The translations under genes were made by a program, and so were the position numbers. A stretch of DNA of 64,000 nucleotides from Polyangiaceae bacterium (lineage in GTDB: Bacteria > Myxococcota_A > Polyangia > Polyangiales > Polyangiaceae), in contig JAICUB010000008.1 of the NCBI GenBank assembly GCA_025936045.1, forward strand, positions 117,389 to 181,388. The letters run 5' to 3'. The first letter of the stretch is position 1. Each line of letters starts with the position of its first letter. Below are positions 47,419 to 56,065 of the stretch, in pieces. The notes under the pieces are model-generated. The model was not told where the DNA came from. It saw only the letters and a program-made list of their open reading frames with translations, and did not search any database.

Positions 47419-47895
47419 GTGTTACGCAGGCTCCCGATCGCGCTCTTTGCCGTTACCGCGTGGGCCGGCTGTTTGGGCCCGCAGACGCCGGCCGGGAAAG
47501 CCAATGACGCGGCGCGCGAGCTCAACGTCCAATCGCGTTTCGGTGACATCTCGAGCATCGTCTCGATGACGTCGCCTGCCGTCCGCGGCGAATTCCTGAG
47601 CCGCCGCGCGGAGTGGGGGCGGCTCATTCGTGTGGTCGACATGGAGCTCGGGAACTTCACGATGATCGACACCGATCACGCGAGCGTGCTGGTCGACTTT
47701 TCGTGGACCCGGGTAGACGAAGGGACGCTGCATACGACGCGTGTGCGCCAGGAATGGAGCGACACGGAGGGCGCCTGGCAGCTCGTGCGCGAGAAGCGCG
47801 CTTCGGGTGACGTGGGGCTCTTCGGCGAGCGCACGACGCCGATCGAGGTGGCCCCGCGCCCCGACGTTCAGTTCGCGACGCGCGTCATCCCCTGA
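47419..47895 (+). CDS. putative lipoprotein of unknown function
   Basis: LRRLPIALFAVTAWAGCLGPQ lipobox; GTG start. Confidence 0.65.
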   Translation: MLRRLPIALFAVTAWAGCLGPQTPAGKANDAARELNVQSRFGDISSIVSMTSPAVRGEFLSRRAEWGRLIRVVDMELGNFTMIDTDHASVLVDFSWTRVDEGTLHTTRVRQEWSDTEGAWQLVREKRASGDVGLFGERTTPIEVAPRPDVQFATRVIP

Positions 47896-47923
47896 CCCGC
47901 GCCTCACCAAAACGCGGGGAAGC

Positions 47924-48088
47924 TCAGGTGCTGGCTGCGGCCGCGGCGGCCTTCTTCTTGCCGACCGGCTTCTTCTGCACGCGGCTCGAGCGAGCGGTCT
48001 CGGCGCGGCGCTTGAGGCGCGCCTTCTTCTTCGCCTGGCCTTTGCGGCGAGTCATCTTCTGCGAATTACGAGAATCGAACTTTCCCAT
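47924..48088 (-). CDS. 54-aa very basic Lys/Arg/Ala-rich protein
   Basis: MGKFDSRNSQKMTRRKGQAKKKARLKRRAETARSSRVQKKPVGKKKAAAAAAST; start chosen at internal ATG 48088. Confidence 0.6.
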   Translation of the reverse strand: MGKFDSRNSQKMTRRKGQAKKKARLKRRAETARSSRVQKKPVGKKKAAAAAAST

Positions 48089-48177
48089 GGCGTTTCCGGC
48101 GCGGACGCTAATGCGTCGTGACGGAAGTAGCAACCGCTGCGGACGTTCCGGAGCGGTCGCCCGAGGCCGCGGTTGGC

Positions 48178-48480
48178 TCAGCCGCTCGAAACGTCCTCGA
48201 GTGCGCGTTCACGGTCGCGAACCTCGAGGCGGTAACGGCTGTTGACGGTCTCGATGTAGAACACGTCGCGGGAGGCGAGGCGGAGTACGCGTTTGACCGG
48301 AGTCGTCACGTACTCGTGCATCCCATCCGAAAACTCGATCACTACGACCGAACCCCGCCGCGGCGCCCTCACCAGGCGTCCTGCAACGGCTCGTGATCCG
48401 CGCCCGAGCTTTCTAAGCACGACCTGCACGTTCATCAGTCTAGCAAGGTCCTTTCGGGAGTCCACCGGTGAGCTCGTCAT
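48178..48480 (-). CDS. uncharacterised small protein, probably all-beta
   Basis: LVRAPRRGSVVVIEFSDGMHEYVTTPVKRVLRLASRDVFYIETVNSRYRLEVRD; alternative start MNVQVVLRKLG. Confidence 0.55.
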   Translation of the reverse strand: MTSSPVDSRKDLARLMNVQVVLRKLGRGSRAVAGRLVRAPRRGSVVVIEFSDGMHEYVTTPVKRVLRLASRDVFYIETVNSRYRLEVRDRERALEDVSSG

Positions 48481-48605
48481 GCGATTTCCAACGGGACTCG
48501 CTCAGATACGGTCAGGCCGCGCCCAGTCTGTAGGCCGACCTGAATAAATTCGACCTGGGTGTCGTAGGCGCCTTGCCTACATCGGCGCTCGGGGTGTGTG
48601 AGCGT

Positions 48606-49631
48606 TCAGTAGGTGAGCGTCGCCGTCAGACGAAAGAAGGCGCCTCGTAGCGCGAGGTCATCGAAGCGCAACGGTTCGAGCCGCGCGGGCCTTTGGTTGT
48701 TCGAGCCCGTGTCCTTGAAATCGACCTTGGACGATGCGGACCACGAGTAGCCGCCGTCGGCGCCGACCCAGCCGCGAGGCCGCGTGGATGCGCCGCGCGC
48801 GTCGCCCGCAAACTCGAACGCCGCGCCCAGCGAGAAATCGCTCGTGAACACCCAAGCCTGCGACTCGCGATCGATGTCGAGTACTTGATCGTGGAGCGTC
48901 GCCGCCGAATGGAGCGCGCCGGGGGCGATACGCCCGAACACGTAAAGGCGTCGGACCAGGTGGTAACGTCCCTCGGCACCGGCCGTGATTCGATGCACCA
49001 CGAGCGACGCATCGGCTTGCCGGGCCGTGGCTTTCGTAGAGCCGTAATCCCAGACGACCAGCGCCGCGACGGACAGCGGACCGCTCGCGTAGAAGGCGCG
49101 GCCGAAGTCCAGCGACACCTGCGGAAGCACGTTGTCCGTACTGAACGGATCGTAACCCTTGCCCGTGACGAACGTCTCGCGAAGGCCCACGCCGAGGCGC
49201 CAGTGCTCTTGGTGTGTGCCCAGCTGACCATCGTCTACCTGGTTGCGGTCGGGTTCCGGAGCTGGACGCGGAGCTAAGGCGGGAGTCGACACGAAGGCGT
49301 TCGCTGAAACGGCGGGTGCGGGCGCCACCGGGGTCGCGTCCGAGTCGGGCGCGCGGGGGCTCGGGGACGGCCTGTCGTCGTCGTCCTCGTCGGTTGCAGG
49401 TTTCGGCGGCGCGGGCGCGGGCGGTGCGGGCGCGGGCAGTGCGGGCGCGGGCAGTGCGGGTGCGGGTGTCGCGCTCGGCGCGGCGGGCCCGGGCGCTTCC
49501 TCGTTCGCTGCGGGCGGCCTTTGCGCGGCGGCACTCGCGGTCACGCCCGCGAGCATTGCGAACACGCACATGGCTCCGAAGGTGGGACGCCCGCGGCCGC
49601 GCGTGAGCTCCGAAAGCAAGCGGTCAATCAT
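48606..49631 (-). CDS. predicted outer-membrane beta-barrel protein with Pro/Ala-rich N-terminal linker
   Basis: Signal peptide, PAPALPAPAPPAPAPPK linker, then alternating beta-strand segments ending in LRGAFFRLTATLTY (terminal aromatic, OMP-like). Start overlaps the upstream gene by 8 bp. Confidence 0.68.
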   Translation of the reverse strand: MIDRLLSELTRGRGRPTFGAMCVFAMLAGVTASAAAQRPPAANEEAPGPAAPSATPAPALPAPALPAPAPPAPAPPKPATDEDDDDRPSPSPRAPDSDATPVAPAPAVSANAFVSTPALAPRPAPEPDRNQVDDGQLGTHQEHWRLGVGLRETFVTGKGYDPFSTDNVLPQVSLDFGRAFYASGPLSVAALVVWDYGSTKATARQADASLVVHRITAGAEGRYHLVRRLYVFGRIAPGALHSAATLHDQVLDIDRESQAWVFTSDFSLGAAFEFAGDARGASTRPRGWVGADGGYSWSASSKVDFKDTGSNNQRPARLEPLRFDDLALRGAFFRLTATLTY

Positions 49632-51219
49632 GGTTCAACCCTCCGTAAGCGAGGCCGCTGTAGAAGCGGGTGTTCGCGGTGTCCGGCGCCAGCGCGTCGA
49701 ACAGCGTGGCTCCGAAGTCGGAGTCGCCCTGATGCAGCACGATCGCCGTGCGCCCCACGCCGCCGTTGCTTTGCGCGATGTCGAAGACGCTCCAGATCGG
49801 TCGCTCGGTATTGAGCTCGTTCGGATTCAAGTCAGCGAGATCGATGCTCGCGAACGCCTCCGTGCCCGGCGTGAACGCCCAAAGGCGCTGGCTCCGACCG
49901 TCCGGCGCGAACGTCAGCTGAAACGTATGTCCGTTGGTCAACATCGGCGAGCTCCGCCGCGCCGCGAGATCCAAGACGTAAAAGTCGCCGGAAACGCCTT
50001 GAAGGATCTTCGAGGTCGTGAAGGTGTCGCCGGGTACGTCGAGCACCTGGCGGATGCTCGCGCCGACGGCGAGCGTATCGAGGCCGTGCGTCGCCGTCGT
50101 CGTGGCGGCGCCGAGATCCCAGAGCCCGACGGTCGGCGTCGTGTTGCTCCAGAGCAGCGCGATGTCCGTGCTCGTGTCGCTTCCGAGGTCGGACGTGACG
50201 AGCGTGATGCCGGTGAACGGCTTCGACAGCGCGACGTTCAGCACGTTGCTGGTTGCGGGATCGACGAGCGCGGCGTTCGTACCGACGAGCGCGACGAGGC
50301 GCGTCCCCGCGTCCGTGTTGACGAAGTGAATCGTGCTCGGCTCTCCGCCCACGTCGACCAGGTTCGGCTCGATGTAAAACGGGCGGTCGGAGCCGGCCGG
50401 CGGGGCCGCGAGCGGCAGGAGCAGGACGTTCGTGTCGTTGTCGAGCCGAACGGCGAGCTCGGAATCGAGGGTCCCGTCCGCGTCGTGAAACGCAACTTCG
50501 GCGGGAGCCCCCGTCGCGCCCTGCTGGTTTTCCGGCATCGGAATCGTCACCTGCCGGGTTGCGCGCTCCTCGTCGCCGATCGAGTCCGACAAATCCACGA
50601 GCGTCACTTCGTTCTGCGTCTCGATCGCGAGCAGGCGTCGCGGGTCGCCGTTAGGCACGCTGAGCTTGCTCGTGAACGAGAAATTCTGCGGCGATCCGCT
50701 GATGCTCTGCACCGTCATCGCGATCGGATCGCGCTCGAGGTCGGCGAGATTGACGAGCAGGATCTCGTTCGGGTTCGAGACGGGACGGCTGTCGCTGCTC
50801 GTCACGTACAAGACCGCCCATTCGTTCTCGGGGTCGAGCACGAGGCCGCTCAAAGGGTCGTTGAATTCGTAAGTGCGCGCGACGCGCGGGGTCGGATCGC
50901 TTTCGATCACCGTCAAGCGCGGCCGCTCGTCACTCGGATTGCGACGCGGTGAAATTCCGCGCGACAGCACGTACAAGCGCTTTCCGTCGGGTGAGGCGGA
51001 GGCGCTGACCAAATTCTGGCCGATCGGGAGGCTGTGCTCCTCGAGCCCGAGCGGACCCGGCGAGGTGAGCAGAAGCGCGCGATCGAGCGTCGGATCGAGC
51101 ACGGCCACGGCGTTGTCGAGCCCGACCGGGTCGGTCGGCGTGAAGGGCGCGTCCCAGTGGCTCGCGCGGCCGCCGCACCCGAGAACCAAACAAGCACAAA
51201 GCCAATGCTTCTTCATCAT
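49624..51219 (-). CDS. predicted beta-propeller lipoprotein (third paralogue-like member)
   Basis: LCACLVLGCGG lipobox; repeated SASPDGKRLYVLSRG / LAVRLDNDTNVLLLPL / QLTFAPDGRSQRLWAF blade-like units; overlaps the upstream gene by 4 bp. Confidence 0.75.
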   Translation of the reverse strand: MMKKHWLCACLVLGCGGRASHWDAPFTPTDPVGLDNAVAVLDPTLDRALLLTSPGPLGLEEHSLPIGQNLVSASASPDGKRLYVLSRGISPRRNPSDERPRLTVIESDPTPRVARTYEFNDPLSGLVLDPENEWAVLYVTSSDSRPVSNPNEILLVNLADLERDPIAMTVQSISGSPQNFSFTSKLSVPNGDPRRLLAIETQNEVTLVDLSDSIGDEERATRQVTIPMPENQQGATGAPAEVAFHDADGTLDSELAVRLDNDTNVLLLPLAAPPAGSDRPFYIEPNLVDVGGEPSTIHFVNTDAGTRLVALVGTNAALVDPATSNVLNVALSKPFTGITLVTSDLGSDTSTDIALLWSNTTPTVGLWDLGAATTTATHGLDTLAVGASIRQVLDVPGDTFTTSKILQGVSGDFYVLDLAARRSSPMLTNGHTFQLTFAPDGRSQRLWAFTPGTEAFASIDLADLNPNELNTERPIWSVFDIAQSNGGVGRTAIVLHQGDSDFGATLFDALAPDTANTRFYSGLAYGGLNHD

Positions 51220-52916
51220 TGCGTCACTTTCGCCGCCAGCTCGAAGCCGGTCAGCGTGCGTTGGGAAGCGTCAGTGAGACTGACGAACGTGATGCGCCCT
51301 TCCGGATGCGCTTGCGCGACGAAGCCGTAATTGCCGACGATGCCGGCCGACAACGGCGGACTCGAGAGTTGGATGAACGTCTGCTCGAGGCTCCCGAGCT
51401 CGACGAGGTACATGCCGTAGCGCGCCTTGCCGAGGTCACGCGTGGTGATCACCGCTTGGGCGCCGTCCGAAGCGAACGCGAGCGCGGTCGGCGGCGCGTC
51501 CGTGCCGATGATCTTCGGCGCGCGGTCGAGTTGCGCGGAGACGATGCTGAACGCGCCTTCCTTGGTGCTGCCCGTCGCGGGCGTCTGGAAGGTGATGCCG
51601 TGTCGTCCGTCGGGTGCGGCGAAGGCGGCTTGGACAGGTGCCTTCAGGTCGACCGCGCGAGCTTCGTACGTCGACCAAGCGCCGCCGCCCGTGAGGATGC
51701 CGAGGTATTGGTCGGCGGTCGCATTACTATAGAGGAGCGCGAGCGACGTGTCGGGGGAGAGCGTGACGCTGCGACCGACCTCGCCGTCGGCCGACGCGCG
51801 AGCGAACGTGCTCGGATCGGCGTCGCCGGGCGGCACGGGCACCACCACGAGCGCGCCTCCGGTCACGGCAAACGCTTGTTTGCCGTCAGCCGACAGATCG
51901 AGATCGGTCACGTAATCGGGCAGCGTCACGGTGTCGCGCGTGCCCGTGCCGAGGTCGACGAAACCGAGCGTCTTTTGGCCGTCGAGCCGCACGACCGCGT
52001 AAGCGCCGTCGGGCGTCACGCTCACGTCGCGGGCGGCCTGGTCGGAGACCGGATCGTCGGTGAGCAGCACGTCGCGATCCGGGTGCGGCGCGTCGCCCAG
52101 GTCGATGACCGTCATGCCCGGCGCGGTCACGAAGAACGCGTGTGCTTCCTGGTCGTCGAACGAGACGGCGGACGGCCGGTAACCGACGGTGAGAATCGTC
52201 GTCGTCACGGGGTCGTCGTCGAGCTTCGCGACCGTCACGTCCTGCAAGCCGTCCGTCGGGTCGAGCTTCGACGCGTCCTCGAGGTCGGCGTTGCTCCAGA
52301 TGACCGCCCATTTTCCGCTCGGCGACACGTCGACGGCGTTTGCGCCCGCGTGCGTCTGCAACATCTGCGATTTGATCACGCCGTCCGCACCCAGGCGCAG
52401 CACGGTGGCATCGTCGCTCCCGGCGTTGAGCACGATCGCCGCGTCTTCGTCGTGACCGGGCAGCGCCGCGACGGTGGTCGGCGCGTTGCCCGCCTCGGCC
52501 AGGCGCACGCTGAAATCGTCGGCTGAGATCAGCGCGACTTTGCCGGTCGTCGGATTGGCGGTCCACACGTAGCGGTCGGTCGCGACCGGTGTCTCGTACG
52601 CGGTCTCGAGCTCCTTCTCGGGTGGGGGGGGCGGCGGCGGCTCGGACGTGCCGCCGCTGCCCGACGGTGACAGGTTGGTCGTCCCGCCCGACCCACTGGA
52701 TCCGCCAGCCGCCGGGCTCCCGTTGCCGGTCGCCCCGCTGCCCTGAAAGCTGCCGCCGCTCCCGTCGGTCAGCCCGCTCGTCGGTGCCTCGGAGCTACCG
52801 TCCACCGAGCACGCTCCTAGCGTCGTTGCAAGAGCACCGAGCGCAACCGTCGCGACCGCAACGGTGAATCGACCGAGCTCCGCGCCTGCGCCTCGATCCG
52901 ATCGCCTGTCAGTCAC
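51216..52916 (-). CDS. predicted beta-propeller lipoprotein (second member)
   Basis: ALATTLGACSVDG lipobox; Gly/Ser linker; VDVSPSGKWAVIWSNAD, VSVTPDGAYAVVRLDG, TLSPDTSLALLYSNAT, GNYGFVAQAHPEGRITFVSL; overlaps the upstream gene by 8 bp. Confidence 0.8.
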   Translation of the reverse strand: MTDRRSDRGAGAELGRFTVAVATVALGALATTLGACSVDGSSEAPTSGLTDGSGGSFQGSGATGNGSPAAGGSSGSGGTTNLSPSGSGGTSEPPPPPPPEKELETAYETPVATDRYVWTANPTTGKVALISADDFSVRLAEAGNAPTTVAALPGHDEDAAIVLNAGSDDATVLRLGADGVIKSQMLQTHAGANAVDVSPSGKWAVIWSNADLEDASKLDPTDGLQDVTVAKLDDDPVTTTILTVGYRPSAVSFDDQEAHAFFVTAPGMTVIDLGDAPHPDRDVLLTDDPVSDQAARDVSVTPDGAYAVVRLDGQKTLGFVDLGTGTRDTVTLPDYVTDLDLSADGKQAFAVTGGALVVVPVPPGDADPSTFARASADGEVGRSVTLSPDTSLALLYSNATADQYLGILTGGGAWSTYEARAVDLKAPVQAAFAAPDGRHGITFQTPATGSTKEGAFSIVSAQLDRAPKIIGTDAPPTALAFASDGAQAVITTRDLGKARYGMYLVELGSLEQTFIQLSSPPLSAGIVGNYGFVAQAHPEGRITFVSLTDASQRTLTGFELAAKVTQ

Positions 52917-54978
52917 CTTGCACCACCCTTGCGGCGAGCTCGAAGCCGGTGAGCGTCCGCGGTTGTCCGGTCACGAGGTCGAGGAACGTGATGCGCCCTT
53001 CCGGATGCGATTGCGCGACGAAGCCGAGGCTCGCCGCCGGATCGGTCACGATCCCGGCTGAAATCGGCGGACTGGCGAGCGTGATCCGCGTGGTCCCGAA
53101 CCCCGGCAATTGCGCGAGATAAACGGCGTGGACCGCGAGGTTCTTCACCGGATCCGTGCCGTCCACCGTGACGAGCGCCTGGCTGTCGCCGACGGCGACT
53201 GCTTGCGGTGGCGCGTCCGTGCCGACGATCTTCGGCGCGAGCGAAGTCGTGAGCGGGATCAAACTGAAGCCGCCCGGCTTTTGGCTGCCCGTCGCCTGGC
53301 CGAGGAGCGCTACGGCGTGCAAGCCGTCCGGGGACGGAAGCACGACTTTCACCGGCGCCTCGACGAGCACGGTGCGCACGACGCTGAACGATTTGGTGTC
53401 GAGGATGACGACGTGATCGCTCGGCGTCGCGTTCGTGTAGAGCAGCGCGACGTCGCCTTGCGGCGCGATCACGATGCTGCCCACCTGGTCGTCGATCGCG
53501 ATTTGTTCGAAGGTGGTCGGGTTTTTGAGCACTTTGGCGAGGTCGAGCGCGGCGACGTACGAGGGCGCCGTGACGGTGCCACTACCCGTGCCGCCGCCGC
53601 CGGCGCTGCCGGGGCCGCCCCCGCTGGCGCCCGTCGATTGCACGGGAGAGCCGGCGTTGCCGGTCGCGCCCGCTTCGGCCGGGGCGCCGCCTTCAGCGGG
53701 TGCGCCGCCTTCAGCGGATGCTCCCGCCTCGGCTTGCCCGGCTACGCCAGTCTCGGTCGCGCCGCTCATCCCGCCTTCGGCAGCGCCGGCTTGATCGCCT
53801 TCGCCTCCGGCGTTGAGGCCGCCAGCCGTACCGGCAGCGTTTGCGCCGCTCGTGCCGCCCGCGCCGCTCGTGCCGCCCGCGCCGCTCGTGCCGCCCGCGC
53901 CGCTCGTGCCGCCCGCGCCGCTCGCGCCGCTCGTGCCGCCCGTGCCGCTCGTGCCGCTCGTGCCGCCTGCGCCGTTGGTGCCGCCTGCGCCGTTGGTGCC
54001 GCCTGCGCCGCCGTTCGAGGGCGTGGTCGAACGCACCACGGCGAACGCGACCTTGCCGTCGGGCGCGAGATCGAGATCGGTGACGGCTCCCGGCAGCGTT
54101 ACCTCCACGTCTTTACCGTCGGCGAGCGAAATCACGTCGACGATGCGGCTCCCTTCGTGCCGCACGACGGCCGCGCTTCCGTCCGGAGTCACGGTGACAT
54201 CGCGCACGCTCTTCGCGTCCTGCGGGTTCGCGGTCACCGCTACATCGCGCGAGACACTCGGCGGATCCGTCGCGGGCAGGTCGACGACGCTGATGCCGGG
54301 CTCCGTGACGAAATACGCGTGCGCCTCGCCCGCGCCGAAGCTCACACGCGAGGGGCGATACCCGACGGTCAGGCGGTACGACGCGGCCGGTGTGACGCCG
54401 AGGTCGAGCACCGTCACGTCTTGCAAGCCTTCGGTCGGATCGGGAGCGTTGACGAGCGTCGCGTCCGACCAGACGAGCGCCCAGCGACCGCTCGGGCTGA
54501 CGGTCATGCGGTTCGCGCCGGGGTGCACCTTTGCGGTCTGCACGTCGAGCTCGCCGTTCACCGCGTGAATGATGCTCGCCGTGTCGTTGCCGATGTTCAG
54601 CACGATGGCCGAAGACGTGGTGTCGTCGCTCGTGCCGAGCGCGGCGACGTAGGTCGGCGCGAGGCCGGCGTCCGCCGTCGTGACCCGGAAGCTCGCGGCG
54701 TCGATCAGAGCGACCTTGCCGCTCAGCGGGTTGGCCGACCAAATCCAACGACCGCTCACGACCGGCGCCGTGTACGAATCGTCGTTCTCCGTCTCGGGAG
54801 GAGGTGGCGGCTGCTGTCCAGTCGAGTTCGACCCGCCCGTGCCTCCGGCCGCTCCGCTACCGCCTGGATACGGCAGGCCGCCAAGCCCGTTGTCACTGAC
54901 CTTGTTGGACGTCGAGCAGGCGCCGATCAGGCTCGCGCCCAAAACTCCCAGGATCGTCAGCCGCCGGTGTGCCACCAA
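52909..54978 (-). CDS. predicted beta-propeller lipoprotein with large Gly-rich insertion (first member)
   Basis: LGASLIGACSTS lipobox; MTVSPSGRWALVWSDAT, VTVTPDGSAAVVRHEG, IVIAPQGDVALLYTNAT, LGFVAQSHPEGRITFLDL match the 51216 gene; ~150-aa GGTSGAGG insert. Confidence 0.82.
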   Translation of the reverse strand: MVAHRRLTILGVLGASLIGACSTSNKVSDNGLGGLPYPGGSGAAGGTGGSNSTGQQPPPPPETENDDSYTAPVVSGRWIWSANPLSGKVALIDAASFRVTTADAGLAPTYVAALGTSDDTTSSAIVLNIGNDTASIIHAVNGELDVQTAKVHPGANRMTVSPSGRWALVWSDATLVNAPDPTEGLQDVTVLDLGVTPAASYRLTVGYRPSRVSFGAGEAHAYFVTEPGISVVDLPATDPPSVSRDVAVTANPQDAKSVRDVTVTPDGSAAVVRHEGSRIVDVISLADGKDVEVTLPGAVTDLDLAPDGKVAFAVVRSTTPSNGGAGGTNGAGGTNGAGGTSGTSGTGGTSGASGAGGTSGAGGTSGAGGTSGAGGTSGANAAGTAGGLNAGGEGDQAGAAEGGMSGATETGVAGQAEAGASAEGGAPAEGGAPAEAGATGNAGSPVQSTGASGGGPGSAGGGGTGSGTVTAPSYVAALDLAKVLKNPTTFEQIAIDDQVGSIVIAPQGDVALLYTNATPSDHVVILDTKSFSVVRTVLVEAPVKVVLPSPDGLHAVALLGQATGSQKPGGFSLIPLTTSLAPKIVGTDAPPQAVAVGDSQALVTVDGTDPVKNLAVHAVYLAQLPGFGTTRITLASPPISAGIVTDPAASLGFVAQSHPEGRITFLDLVTGQPRTLTGFELAARVVQGD
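53570..54015 (-). repeat. Gly/Ala/Thr/Ser-rich tandem repeat tract inside the propeller gene
   Basis: gccgctcgtgccgcccgc-type 18-bp units coding GGTSGA(G/S) repeated; in frame. Confidence 0.8.
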
Positions 54979-55211
54979 GATACCCTACCTCGTGCCGCGA
55001 AAAGAACGTCGCGAGGCGTGCAAGCGCCGGGCCACCGAGCGCGCTGCCGGCGCTACTGGGACGCGCCGGGAGCAAAACCCGCTGCGACGTCGCGCGAGCG
55101 TGCCCCGTCCCCGATTCGCAGCCGAGGCTGTGTTCGGCTCAGCGCGTCAGGTGGCCGCGACAATCCTGTCGTGGTTTCGACGAGCGCGGGTTGTGCCGAT
55201 TCAGTGCTTCG

Positions 55212-55916
55212 TCAGTCGCCGTAGACCGAGCACCTGAACGAGCGCGCGGCGTAAGCCAAGAGCTCGAGTCGTCCCGACACTCCGAGCTTACGGAAGACGG
55301 CGGAAACTTGGTTGGCAACCGTGCGCGTCGACGCGTTGCGCAGCGCCGCGATCTCCGAACGGCTGTGCCCGTCAGCGAGCAGTCGTGTCACCGCGTACTC
55401 CGTCGACGTGAGGAGCGGCGCGAGGCACAAATCGGGTCGCGGAATGCTTGCGATGCCGAACGCCGTGGCACCTTCACCCCAGCCGCGAAAGCGCGCTTCG
55501 GTAAGGTCGGTGCTGCCGTGATGGGCATGAATGGCCGCGACGAGAAAGCTCGGCACCCGCGACGCCTGGCAACTGAAGCCCATCGTCTTCAGTGACTGAG
55601 CGAGTGACCACGCGACGGTGGATGCGGTGCGGCCGAGCTCGATGGCGACGACCTTCTGGCAAGGTGCCGACAGGGTTCGCTCGAGGATTTCGAGCTGGCG
55701 CTCGGTGAGCGAAGCGCGGCCCCCTGGCACCGCGCGCAGATCGAACGCGAGGTAGCTGCGGTCGCCGACCGAGAAACTGTCGACGACGGCCCAGCGACCG
55801 GTGACTAGGTTGTCCCAGACAGCTGCCAGCGCGACGGGCGTGTAGCCGCCCCGCTCACGGGAGGAGGCGGGGGGTAGATCCGATCGAGAGTACTGAGCGT
55901 AGAGCGGTTGGGTCAT
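55212..55916 (-). CDS. regulator with two LuxR-type HTH modules
   Basis: SLTERQLEILERTLSAPCQKVVAIELGRTASTVAWSLAQSLKTMGFS and LTSTEYAVTRLLADGHSRSEIAALRNASTRTVANQVSAVFRKLGVSGRLELLAYAAR. Start MTQPLYAQ; M at 55955 also possible. Confidence 0.78.
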   Translation of the reverse strand: MTQPLYAQYSRSDLPPASSRERGGYTPVALAAVWDNLVTGRWAVVDSFSVGDRSYLAFDLRAVPGGRASLTERQLEILERTLSAPCQKVVAIELGRTASTVAWSLAQSLKTMGFSCQASRVPSFLVAAIHAHHGSTDLTEARFRGWGEGATAFGIASIPRPDLCLAPLLTSTEYAVTRLLADGHSRSEIAALRNASTRTVANQVSAVFRKLGVSGRLELLAYAARSFRCSVYGD

Positions 55917-56065
55917 GACGCTGACACCCTTCAGCAAGGGGCGTTCCAGCGACATTTGGGCGCTTTCAGCGCATTTTCGCAGGGCCTTTTGCTCACCCGG
56001 GTAGACACCGTCAAATGCATTGGACGGTTCGGCCCGCCCCCGCATGACCCTACGGCCGGCTACGC

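Noticed and set aside
49420-49475. 18-bp repeat gcgggcgcgggcagt considered as a regulatory repeat
   Set aside because: It encodes the Pro/Ala linker (PAPALPAPAPPAPAPP) of the predicted barrel protein.
53110-55224. 704-aa plus-strand ORF with poly(RAA) tract
   Set aside because: Reverse-frame reading of the propeller gene and its Gly-rich repeat.
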